Source: Latrodectus hesperus (taxonomy: Eukaryota > Arthropoda > Arachnida > Araneae > Theridiidae). Taken from it: a stretch of 64,000 nt of DNA. Shown here one piece after another: positions 52,601 through 60,795 of this stretch (position 1 is its first letter; each line of letters begins with the position of its first letter). The stretch is from contig CM075852.1 of assembly GCA_037975125.1 (NCBI GenBank), positions 1,468,839 through 1,532,838 on the forward strand. Reading direction: 5' to 3'. Position numbers and translations under genes: made by a program. The notes under the pieces were generated by a model. It had not been told where the DNA came from. It did not search any database and saw nothing but the letters and a program-made list of their open reading frames with translations.

Positions 52601-54947
52601 AGAAAAATAGCATGGAAGATGTTCCAGCCGTCTCTCTTACTAAACCAATTGCTACAGAACCAAAACCTCCTAAGCAAATTGATGAAGCAATGGAAACCAA
52701 ACTTGGTATGATAAGTTAACATTTCTATATTGGCTTGATGTTAATTTCTTAATAATAATTATTTAATACTTATTAATTTTTATTAATAGCTGAAGATCGC
52801 ATTAAAGATAAGTTGCTAGCTACAGCAAGAGAAAGATTGGCACAACAACGGAAAGAAAAGCAACTGGAATTAGAGCAACAGATGCGAGCAGAACAACTAA
52901 AAAAAGAGAAACAACAACTTTTGGACCAGCAAAGAAAGGAAAAAGAATTACAATTGGAGAGAAAACGTAAAGCAGCTTTGTTTCTCAAGATGTTAAAAAA
53001 GAAGGGTCCAGATTTATCCCCTGCTGTACCTGCAATTTTAAAAACTGATAAAAATCAGGATGGAAAAAACCCTAGGCAGAGTCCAGACTTCTGGTGTTTA
53101 CCTGATACATCAAATCAATCTTCAAATAATGGGATACTCTTTCCTGTTGATAAAATGTAATTATTTGTTATGTATCTATATATTCTGAATATTACTAAAT
53201 AACCTAACCAGTTTATTAACCACATAACTCAGTTTAACTATGTAACTAGTAATAAATTTTCCTATGTGTAAAAAAAATTCCATGAATCTATTTTGCTTCA
53301 TTTTTAGAACATTCTTAGAATATCAGTTTTATAAGCAATCCTAATCCTAAATAAGATTTTTTATATATTTTAATATTAGGTTAATTTATTAAATAAAAAA
53401 AATTAGATCTGAAGAAAACTGTTAAAATAACATTTCATTTTAAGAAACACACACAGAGTAGCTTGATACTGATTTTCTTTTTGTAATTTGTATCATTTTG
53501 ATATAATTTCAGTTAATTTCTAAAATATTTCAATATTTTTCTTATTTTATTTTTAATTTATTCCTAAAAAGTGGAAGATGTATGTATTAACTATGCATTA
53601 TTCAAAACTGTTTCAGAATTATATCCACACAAGATGTTCATTCCTCGATCATACCTGGTGTTAAGCCTGAATGGTCGCCTTCTCATTCAGAAAGTTCAGC
53701 TATTGAAGACCCAATGTCAAGAATAGCTGAATGCCCCAACAGTGATCAAGATTCACCTCAGACAGGGTCCTCTGAACAAAGCCGGAGAAAGAAGCGGAAA
53801 AGAAAGTCCAGATCCAAAAGTCGGGATAGATCTCACCGTTCTTCCAAGTCCTCGCGTCATACAAAAGATAAAGACAAATACAGATCAAGATCACCGCCTA
53901 GACATTATAAATCTGAAAAATCTAAGCGTGAAAAGGAAAAACAACTTCCTGCAGCATATGCCAATGTTGATAGGTAAATATCTTGCCCATATTTTTATTA
54001 CATGTTTATCCAGTTGGAAAATAGTTGAATTCTGCAACAAAACAATCTTTTCTTGTTAAAAGTGAAGCTTTTTTTGTATTTCTTTAAAAATAATGTTAAT
54101 TGATAATAGTTATAATAATGTTAATATTAACAATATTAGTGCTAATAGGTCATAGATAAATGTCCAAAAATATATTTAAGTTTCGATTATATTGAATACT
54201 TACAAATAAAATCAATACCAGTCTTCCCAAGTTCTTTTTTTTTTTTAAATTGCCCAAAAGAACATGATCACAAAATGGAACTTGGGTATTGATTCCTCTC
54301 CTAATTGTAAGTGGACTAAATCTTTTTTTTCCTTCAGTTTTCTGCAGAATTAAGAACCACTGGTTCTAGACTATAAAATTACTTAATGCTTCACTGCACA
54401 AAAAAAATTTAACAGCACAATCTCCATCGTTTTCATATCAAAAACTGTGACGTGTGCATCTGCAACTTCAGGATTGGCTACGCTTCTCACATTCTTCTTG
54501 AATGCCCATGTGTTTCACAAGGAAGGAATGTGCTTCGTTAAAACTTGAAAAACAGATGGCTCCTAATTTTGTCGGGGCTAGTGAAAAAATATACTTTTGT
54601 ATTTTTTTTTTTTTAAATTTTTATCCAATCTGTAATTTACTCCTTTTTCTTTTATATTGTTTTTTTCCTCTCCTTTCTTTTATTATTTCTTTTTCATCTC
54701 ATGATTTATCTTTAAGTTGTGACGTTGTACATTTGTTGCACCTTCAGAAACTGTGTGATATTCCTTAGTGCACAGGAAAATATTTTTATTCTTCCTAAAT
54801 TAAAAAATAAAAAAAAACTGAATTTTTTTAAATGTATCAGAATACCAATTTGCTGCTTCTGTATAAATTAGTTTTAGTTTAATAAATACTTTATGTTTGA
54901 TAGGGTTTGAATGATTAAAGTTTTTATGTTGTCCTGGAAATTTTGCA

Positions 54948-55021
<74 letters not shown>

Positions 55022-57282
55022 TTTCTAAAAAGGTAGCAGGTGTCAACTAAATTTCGAAAATTTTTATAACAATTTCTAGTTGGTCTGACCTTGGAGTCAC
55101 TTCTGAAAACAAACATCTTTATTATGAAATCATTACATTATCTAGAAATTTTCGATTCACCAAAATATTTGTCCTAGTTATAATTTTGTCATTAACTTAA
55201 ATTTTACTGTGTTAATATTATGGCACAATGCATTTCTTTTTTGACTATGAATCACTGCTGCTTTTTTAGGCAAATAACAGCTCTTAAGGTGAGCACAAAA
55301 CTAGGGGGGGGGGTAAATCGTGTGCTTTATTTAGAATATTTATAAATATTGAATCAACATTTTGAAAAAATAAATAAATTGCATGTCTTTTTTTTTAAAT
55401 CACAGGGTTTGCACATCTCCTGAAAACTTCTTGAAACTCCTTAAATCCCCCCCCCAAAAAAAATTTAGGGCCCTTGAAACTCCTGGAATTTTTTCTTACC
55501 TTAATGCATTTATTTTTCTATACAAAATTTTATAATTTTTTGAATTTTTATGTTTTAATATCTAAAAATTTTCAATAAAATAGTCAGAAAACTTACTGCA
55601 GTATTAGTTTTTAATATTGCCATTAGATGGCGGAACGATCGATATTAAATTTTTTGTCCGCTCAACTGTTGACTTGTATAAACGTTTTTAGGATCTAGTT
55701 CAGCTACAATAACTTCATGATAACTTGGTTTAATAGTATTTAGATTTATGTAAAGGGAAATGAAGTGAAGTAATTACCAAACAATAAATGTGTTGCGCAA
55801 TTAAGACTGGCGATTTTAATTGATTCATTTTTTATTTGCTGCTGTTTTTTTGTATTGTTTAAAATTCTTTGAATATTAATATATAAATATAAAATTTTTG
55901 AGTTAAAACATATTTTCCATGTTTCCCTTGATGAAAATTACGTATAATTCAATTGGTAAAAATTTACCGTACGGTCACCCTTGGCGAAATTTTCAAAAAG
56001 TCGCCAAGGGTGACAGCATGGGAAATTTCCAATCGGGAAAAACGTCGGGAGGAAAAGGCTGAAATAGTAACAAATATTTCATACATTGTTGGTATCTAAC
56101 ACTTTGCTCCACTAATTTTACAAAATTAAAAAACGCAGATTCATAGATTTCAAACATCAATGGTAAAATAATAAAGTTGATATGTTAAATTATCCATAAA
56201 TTTTTTTGATTAAATTTTATATTAATGAATTTAAAGCAGTAAATATTCATAAGAAATTAATAACACATAGGGTTGCCAGAATACTAGTTTGCTGGTTTTC
56301 CAGTAAAAATATTCGCCACATATGGCGCTAAAACATGCGCCAAGGGTGACGGTACAGTAAATCTGATCCATTCAATTGAATCTGGATAAATTTGTTTATT
56401 AATGAAATTAAGATTGAAATAAAAATTATTTAATATGCCTGGTAGAAAGTGTCTTTTCGATAACCAATGGACTCTTGAAACTATATCTAACATCTTGAAA
56501 TATTCAATAAATTAATAGGCAGGAATCTATTGGAAATGTCTGAAAACTCTAAAATAACTCATTATTTTATACAATGTTTTATCCAGTATTATATAGATTG
56601 TTGATTATTTAAATAAAAAATTTGCTGTTATAGCTGTAAATGCAGTGAAGGCTTTTGAAATAATCATTAATGATTTTAACTTAAATAAAAAAATAGTCTC
56701 ATTGATGTTTGTAATTATTTATTTTTATTACTTACAGAAATGAATGAAAAATATTGCATGTACATAATTACATGCATATTTGGTTAAGAGCAATTTTTAA
56801 AGTAAAATAAAAAAATTATTTAACGTGAATGTCGATATCTCCTGGAAATTTTTGATTTGACTCCTGGAACACTCCTGGAATTTGATTCTTGGAAATCTGT
56901 ACGAACCCTGAGTTCACTGTGTTGCAGCTATGTAAATAACTCTCTTCTCAGTTTTGATAAAATTCCTTTTGTAATATTTTGAAAAAGTAATAAAATTCTA
57001 TATTTAGAAAATTGAGACACATGTATTAATTTAATATAATTATAAATTTACATACAAAAAAATTTTGCTTCATTAAAAATTTAATATCTTCTGTGAATAG
57101 ATATCTATACATTTATAGCTAAAAGATTGTGGCAAAGTTATGTGCAGTTTATGTATATCCCAATATTGAAATTATAGTTTTTACATTTTTGTTTCAATAC
57201 TTGTTTTATTTCTTTCAGCTCAAGGAGTCGTTCTCGGTCTCCCAAACACTACAGATCAATACCAAAATGGAGAAGAAAGTGA
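31838..57282 (+). CDS. SFSWAP: Splicing factor SWAP (suppressor of white-apricot homolog), complete, 13 exons
   Basis: Exons: 31838-32019, 34531-34679, 37545-37661, 42171-42238, 46396-46606, 48226-48308, 49128-49260, 50458-50613, 51706-52137, 52481-52705, 52790-53156, 53617-53973, 57219-57282. All introns are GT-AG and the phases fit, giving 2,544 nt (847 aa plus stop). Domains: an N-terminal block with KLFAFGYSCKIF, HLIPWMGDKNLLIDRYDVRG and IGFTYDNP; SURP1 at about 173-242; an acidic DEDDDGHYLHPSL motif; SURP2 at about 336-390; a Ser/Asn-rich linker; PISFSLKVKE; a charged coiled coil at about 590-660; and an Arg/Ser tail. SFSWAP is a nuclear regulator of alternative splicing; the fly orthologue represses splicing of its own first introns. 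The RS tail is shorter than in vertebrates (about 950 aa). All three hAT-like copies and most other repeats here lie in its introns. Confidence 0.96.
32699..32888 (+). mobile_element. tRNA-derived SINE (SFSWAP intron 1)
   Basis: A tRNA-like head has an A-box-like AGAATGGTTAGCATTC and a B-box-like GTGGATTCAAATT. The body has CCTAGTCTAATTAGCTCCCA and GAGCAACAAACAAACAAATC, which recur in the copy at 51,066-51,236 (CCAGTCTAATTAACTC, then GAGCAACAAACAAACG). An internal A/G-rich run is present. Diverged and presumably inactive. Confidence 0.75.
33387..33641. mobile_element. 255-bp MITE, second copy (SFSWAP intron 1)
   Basis: Begins GGCACAGAAGTCGCAGAATC and ends in the inverse GATTATACGACACCTGTGCC; the length is within 1 bp of the copy at 30,879-31,134. 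In reverse complement it aligns well with the partial copy at 20,409. No convincing 8-bp target duplication is seen here. It lies between SFSWAP exons 1 and 2. Confidence 0.8.
36582..37190 (-). mobile_element. 5-prime-truncated non-LTR retrotransposon (RNase H and C-terminus), SFSWAP intron 2
   Basis: Minus-strand translation gives DVWILTDSCAPMQHLSNW, then VHFQWVSSHIRIDGNEIADA (RNase H core with the WxxSH-x-GNE-AD motif), and after a break CHWCGAVQASPAHILDC, a C-terminal CCHC-type finger. The 3-prime end is a (CAA)n tail (plus strand GTTGTTGTTGTTGTT). The insertion is bracketed by identical 11-bp ATTAGATTTTT at 36,571-36,581 and 37,191-37,201. It is antisense to SFSWAP, in-frame stops show it is dead, and it is a Jockey/I-superfamily-type LINE by domain order. 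Confidence 0.88.
38424..40589 (+). mobile_element. hAT-like DNA transposon, longest copy, with decayed transposase (SFSWAP intron 3)
   Basis: Begins CAGGGTTTGCACAACTCCTG and ends TGATTCTTGGTAATCTGTAC followed by AAAAACTCTG. Broken transposase-like reading frames include CLFCKKDFCI with NMSESAIKSYIKGEKH (BED-type finger, about 39,090-39,180), FDESLNNHLQTKQLDCHVRF (about 39,547-39,610), LLQLSMDAPNINWSVLTKMA and NVGSCSLHIPLNAY (about 39,720-39,860). Stops and frameshifts interrupt all of them. Same orientation as SFSWAP. hAT assignment rests on the CAGGG ends and BED-finger layout; the flanks do not show a clean duplication. Confidence 0.75.
45519..45971 (+). mobile_element. hAT-like element, 453-bp internally deleted copy (SFSWAP intron 4)
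   Basis: Begins CAGGGTTCGCACAACTCCTG and ends GAAATCTGTATCAACCCTG. It keeps the first roughly 380 bp of the family and the last roughly 70 bp, with no transposase. The six bases TTATTC flank both ends directly (45,513-45,518 and 45,972-45,977). It is a MITE-like deletion derivative of the element at 38,424. Confidence 0.82.
46396..46606 (+). CDS. SFSWAP: SFSWAP exon 5: SURP1 domain
   Basis: One exon encodes the entire first SURP module: MKIHAIIEKTAVFVSEQGGQ, then EIIIKMKQHANPQFAFMHLD and NPLYPYYKHLVKE. This matches the SURP signature (I-x-KTA-FV-xxG, FE-xI-xxK, F-FL-xx-N-YYxx). Residues about 173-242. SURP modules mediate protein contacts among splicing factors. Preceded by exon 4 (LYSVPEGLKVPKGMEV) and followed by the acidic exon 6 with GHYLHPSLLAGK. 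Confidence 0.96.
49407..50178 (-). mobile_element. 5-prime-truncated non-LTR retrotransposon (RNase H plus C-terminal finger), SFSWAP intron 7
   Basis: On the minus strand: TAGAGVSFQLFQQLSKPVGA, AFRDNFDGEISAMLSAAEVL, FLVDSQAAIPALGN and LLIPSHVGIPGNEKAD (RNase H with the D-E-D motifs). After a frameshift come RLLTGHDYLQHLHRIGLASS and CPLCDHGSMDGCHLWEC (C-terminal zinc-finger). This differs from the LINE at 36,582. The 5-prime break falls within the first RNase H strand and abuts a 23-nt A run (50,179-50,201). Antisense to SFSWAP. No target duplication could be defined. Confidence 0.87.
50458..52137 (+). CDS. SFSWAP: SFSWAP exons 8-9: SURP2 domain and Ser/Asn-rich linker
   Basis: Exon 8 encodes SPPPEVQPIVNKMAEYVAKN and GEDFEIIVKSK; exon 9 continues NDKRFDFLHPWHEYYEYYIH, completing the second SURP domain (about residues 336-390) across an intron in phase 1. 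The rest of exon 9 is a low-complexity linker rich in Ser, Asn, Glu and Gln, encoded by AT-biased codons. Vertebrate proteins have a proline-rich region before SURP2; here it is reduced to a short PPPE motif. Confidence 0.95.
51066..51345 (+). mobile_element. tRNA-derived SINE plus a second partial copy (SFSWAP intron 8)
   Basis: 51,066-51,236 has an A-box-like GTGAATGGTTAACCC, a B-box-like GTTTGATTCTC, and the family body CCAGTCTAATTAACTC with the tail GAGCAACAAACAAACG. A second 3-prime segment at about 51,275-51,345 repeats the body (CCAGTCTTGGTTTTATTAAC, then CATGTGCAAAAGCAGTTGTG and CTAAACAAACCAAA). Same family as 32,699-32,888. Confidence 0.7.
52790..57282 (+). CDS. SFSWAP: SFSWAP exons 11-13: charged coiled coil and RS tail
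   Basis: Exon 11 gives EDRIKDKLLATARERLAQQR, a long Gln/Glu/Lys/Arg helix, then LERKRKAALFLKMLKKK, the conserved block before the RS region. Its donor (AAAAT|GTAATT) sits just before an in-frame TAA, so readthrough would stop immediately. Exon 12 has RRKKRKRKSRSKSRDRSHRS, RSRSPPRHY and KQLPAAYANVDR; exon 13 adds SSRSRSRSPKHYRS and ends WRRK. The last intron is 3.2 kb. The RS repeats are the expected interaction surface with spliceosomal RS proteins. Confidence 0.94.
54440..54560 (+). mobile_element. LINE C-terminal finger remnant (SFSWAP intron 12)
   Basis: Plus-strand translation gives CDVCICNFRIGYAHILLECP followed by CVSQGRN. This is the CxxC...HxxxxC finger found at the end of Jockey-type LINE proteins. 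Surrounding frames are closed. It is sense to SFSWAP, with no boundaries defined. Confidence 0.6.
54950..55018. repeat. (AT)n microsatellite, about 69 bp
   Basis: Uninterrupted AT repeat in SFSWAP intron 12. Open frames of repeated Tyr-Ile across it are artefacts. Confidence 0.97.
55403..56910 (+). mobile_element. hAT-like element, third copy, with nested MITE (SFSWAP intron 12)
   Basis: Begins CAGGGTTTGCACATCTCCTG and ends GGAAATCTGTACGAACCCTG, the best-preserved 3-prime end of the family. The 5-prime and 3-prime parts match the copy at 38,424, but the transposase centre is deleted. A 415-bp MITE is inserted at 55,955-56,369; without it the copy is about 1.09 kb. Same orientation as the other two copies. 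Confidence 0.82.
55955..56369. mobile_element. 415-bp MITE nested in the hAT-like element, 8-bp target duplication
   Basis: Direct ATTCAATT at 55,947-55,954 and 56,370-56,377. The ends are inverted: GGTAAAAATTTACCGTACGG then TCACCCTTGGCG on the left, and the complement of GGATCAGATTTACTGTACCG then TCACCCTTGGCG on the right. The empty site is visible in the sister copy at 38,424 (ATTTAATTGAATC). A second internal CGCCAAGGGTGA near the left end makes a short hairpin. Non-coding. The 8-bp duplication points to hAT-type mobilisation. Confidence 0.88.
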
Positions 57283-57354
57283 AATGGAAATTGTATTGCA
57301 ATGAATTTATTTTTTGATTGTTTTAAGGGTACAACTAAATTTGTAAAATTTGTA

Positions 57355-57360
57355 AATAAA
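57355..57360 (+). terminator. SFSWAP: Poly(A) signal AATAAA of SFSWAP
   Basis: AATAAA about 73 nt after the TGA at 57,280-57,282, followed within 10 nt by TTTTTGTCC (T/G-rich downstream element). Confidence 0.7.
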
Positions 57361-58541
57361 ATTTTTGTCCTGGATATAAAGATGTTTACTTTATTCCTCT
57401 TAAATAGTACAATGAATTATTCTAAATAAATGCTTTAACAAAATCCTGAATCAAATAAAAATGAAAAACATTTACTTACAAAATAATAAAAAAGATTTTA
57501 TCTATCATATAGTTTGTGAAAGCAATTAAAAAACATCTCATAAATTAGAAAAGAATAACTCATAAAATTTATCGTTCAACTTGCGCATGGAATATTTTTT
57601 TAGGAATCACTTAATAAATAAGAAAATGACATATCAAATTATTTTTCGGTATATAAAGATCAGGAACTCCTTATATGTGATGTGTTTTATGTCAAGTCTT
57701 ATGCAATACCATCTTTGTTAGATGCCCATTATGTAAAAAGCAGCAAGTTTCTTTTAAATGCTTTTAATAATGTGATGGGAAAATTCTGAAATTATGCTGT
57801 TTCATAATTCCCTTTAAATCTTCTGTAATTAGCGAAGATTTGTGTGGAAGAATATCTGAACTAGAATATATTTATTTGGCGTAATTGTGGTGAATAATGG
57901 TATTGATATTTAAAAAACTAAATATAAGTAGAAAATCAGATTAAATCTTTTAATTTTCTTCCAGCTATATCAATACAAAATAGAAATAATGGTATGATGT
58001 ATAGTTTTATTGGGGGACTAGTTCTCAGAGAAAAAGTTACCATTACACTATCAGTAATCAGAGTTATCAGAAATTTCTCTACATGCTTTCTTGTGAGAAA
58101 CAGAATCAAATGAGCTATTTTTCTTTTTTTAGGTTAAAGCAAATAATTTTCTGAAGAGAAAGACACGTTTACCAGTAAGAGGGATACATTAATATCAAAT
58201 ATATTTCCTTTTTCAAAACTTGAGCCATATTTAAATCTTATCATATATTTGTAGGTGTCTAGATTTTTTCAATAGAGTAAAATATTCCCATCCCACTTTA
58301 ACTGTCATACCTTGTTTCCTAATTGCAGGAATCTAACTGTATATCATCTCGTGTTATTGGTAGAATAAAGCCAAGGATTATGAGATTTTTAATAGCCAAG
58401 GATAATCAGATTTTTGATGTATACTATACAATATTTTTCAATAATTTCAAGAAATAATATGAAAATGAGCATAGAATAAAATGGCTTAACTATTTATCCA
58501 AGTCTATAATTTTTGTAATTGCTATTTTCCTTTATTATATA
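57361..58541. other. Downstream flank of SFSWAP
   Basis: AT-rich, no recognisable gene. Mild GC rises at 57,560 and 58,070 show no coding similarity. Confidence 0.45.
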
Positions 58542-59665
58542 CACTTGCTCACAAAAGTAAGTATGCAACTTGTAGCTTGAGTGAAAAAGATCTAGTCCCC
58601 AAATAAATATAAGAAAAATAATTATTTTGGAAAGTGTTGTTTATAGCTTCTGATTCAAAGTCCTAAAGTAATGAAAAATAAACCAAATCATTATATTTTA
58701 AAAAGCATTTTGTTGACTATCAGTAGAAATTTAAATCACAAAAGCATATATGCACTCTGAATTTGTGACTTTAAATAGGTTGAATGATACTATTCGATTG
58801 TTTTTTCGTATTTCAGCGATAAGTTTAGAAGTTCCGCTAGAAAGCTTGTAAGTTTGAGCTTTAAGTACATCAACAATTCACTAATAACTCTACTATGAAA
58901 AGAATTATTAAAATGTTTAAAGGATGTAATAATAAAGCCATGTGTTAAGGAAAGCAAGTCTTAAAGACAAATCGGTAAAATCATAGGCAAAAGTCCTGTA
59001 ACAATGCAAAAAATCATAGAAAAGTTCAAGGCTGAGGGAAGTACTCTAAACAAGCCAAGAACAGGACAACTGCCCGTTTTCACGAATCGAGAAAGGCGAA
59101 TTTTTGTTGGAAATGTGAAAAAAATCCGAAGATTAGCGCACCAAAATTGACAACTAGTGTGAAAAACAATTCGCCATGTGTAACGGAAAGCAGGATACCA
59201 TGGTCGAAATATACTAAGAAAACCATTTGTTAGCTAAGTGAAAAGTAGTAGGAAATTTAGTTATAATCGACGGATCAATCAATCAATATAGCTATTTGAA
59301 TATTTTAAAGAATAATCCAAACCGAAGTGCTTGTAAATTGGGACTCGATGGATCCTTCACTTTCCAACAAGATAATGATCCCAAAACATACTGCTCAAGT
59401 TGTTCGGGAATGGCTGCTATATAACGTGCGAAAACAGTAAAAAATCCCTCCGCATTCACCTGTTCTTAATCCCATTGAATACTTGTGGGGTTATCTTGAT
59501 CGCCAAATTGGAAAACAAGAGATCAAAACTAAGAATGATCTAAAAAAAGCCCTTTTGTAGAAGTGGCAGAAAATACCATCTTCTGTCACTCAAAATTTAG
59601 TAAAATCAGTGCCATATAGATTGAGAGCTGATATAAAAGCCAAAGGCTATCCAACAAATTACTAA
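58542..59665 (+). pseudogene. Tc1-like (DD34E-type) transposase relic
   Basis: The left end CACTTGCTCACAAAAGTAAG follows a TA dinucleotide (58,540-58,541), as for Tc1 insertion sites. Frames, interrupted by stops and shifts, read SPVTMQKIIEKFKAEGS (helix-turn-helix region), KPRTGQLPVFTNRERR, PKISAPKL, LDGSFTFQQDNDPKHTAQVV (second catalytic Asp) and HSPVLNPIEYLWGYLDRQIG (final Glu), ending YPTNY-stop at 59,663-59,665. The segment with the first catalytic Asp is deleted (about 59,240-59,330). The right inverted repeat was not found; a LINE fragment begins 16 bp after the stop. Confidence 0.87.
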
Positions 59666-59681
59666 TTTGTATATGCTTATG

Positions 59682-60152
59682 TTGTTGTTGTTGTGGCTTA
59701 TCCTCCAAATGTCTGACCAAGTCAGACAAAGTCCATCAGACCGTTGATGGATCTTGTCTGACTATTCCTAAAGAAATCGAGGACCAGGAAGGGGAATGAG
59801 TACATATCCTCTCTGGAAAGTCCCAAACAGTCCAGGATGTGATTAGATGAAGCCTACTCAGTTTTACATTTAGAGCAGACCTCGAAGATTTTCCTGCCTT
59901 TCAAATACGGAGATTACTAGTGTGGCCACTTACTAATCTGGAAATCGCGGTTCTTGAGGCTCTGTCACAATTGAGGGTGGATGAAGAGCCAGGCTCTTTT
60001 CCCGCGTACCGGTGATGGTAGGGAGGAATCCTCCACTCTTTCGAAATTTCAGAATTAACTACGGACTGATGCTCTAAAAAGGCAAGTGTTGAAGAGGAAG
60101 GATTATCGTGGTAACAACCCTCCCTTAACATATTACATAGGGACTTGAGCAA
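59682..60152 (-). mobile_element. LINE 3-prime fragment with (CAA)n tail
   Basis: Minus-strand frames give LKSLCNMLREGCYHDNPSS, RIPPYHHRYAGKEPGSS and CDRASRTAISRLVSGHTSNL, resembling the C-terminal part of the LINE at 36,582 (its GHIKAL segment). The 3-prime end is a (CAACAA)n tail next to the Tc1 relic. The 5-prime end is truncated somewhere around 60,150-60,175. A shared AATTTGTA lies on both sides but not flush with the ends, so the target duplication is uncertain. Confidence 0.75.
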
Positions 60153-60175
60153 TAAATTGAAAAACGCATAAATTT

Positions 60176-60795
60176 GTAATAATCAGCACATTGATAGAAA
60201 TAATTTGATTAATAATTAAAATTTATTAAACTTTATATATGAACGAGATTTTGGAAAAAAAGTATTATGATATATTTTTTTCTAATCAAAAATTGAGTAG
60301 ATTTTAAGAAAACTACGTTCTTGGTAATACAATATATAAGCAAATAATACAACTTAAGCAATTTAATATTATAATGGAAATTAATTCGAGCAACGATTTT
60401 GGAGTATTTCATCGGAAAAAATCATCAATAAATTTGATATAAATTATCATTTTTTGGCTTAATGTAAATTTAACTTTAAAATATTTAACTTCGTAAGGAA
60501 CATACTTTTTATCTTTTACCAAAACATTGTAATGCTTTTTTTATAGCAAAGGTATTGTAATTATTGATATAAAAAGTTTATAGACTTATAAGGCTAAATA
60601 ATGATTAAGAAATCAATTTCATAATACACTTATTTGGGAAAAAGTAAAACACTCATATTTCATAAATTCTGCTTTAAATTTTAGGCAATTAATGCAATTT
60701 TTGTAGTTAATTAAACTAATTTTTCTTTTATTTTCAGTAATAGAGATTTATTTATCATCAAGGAAATGTTATAAAATAGTACTTAAAGATTTTTA
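60176..60795. other. AT-rich spacer between two transposon relics
   Basis: No ORF or repeat recognised; may include the missing right part of the Tc1 relic, but its inverted repeat could not be found. Confidence 0.4.

Noticed and set aside
52473..52988. Minus-strand ORFs opposite SFSWAP exons 10 and 11
   Set aside because: Antisense shadows of real coding exons; Ser/Cys-rich composition mirrors the Glu/Lys/Gln-rich sense strand.
53742..54059. Alternative plus-strand frame over SFSWAP exon 12
   Set aside because: The SWAP-homologous frame (RS-rich) is the other one and splices correctly on both sides.
54800..55116. Minus-strand frames of repeated Tyr-Ile
   Set aside because: Artefact of the (AT)n microsatellite at 54,950-55,018.
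1..57360. A functional system linking the three host genes
   Set aside because: A Rab GAP, a DUF4806 protein and SFSWAP have no known pathway link and are separated by ordinary intergenic DNA.
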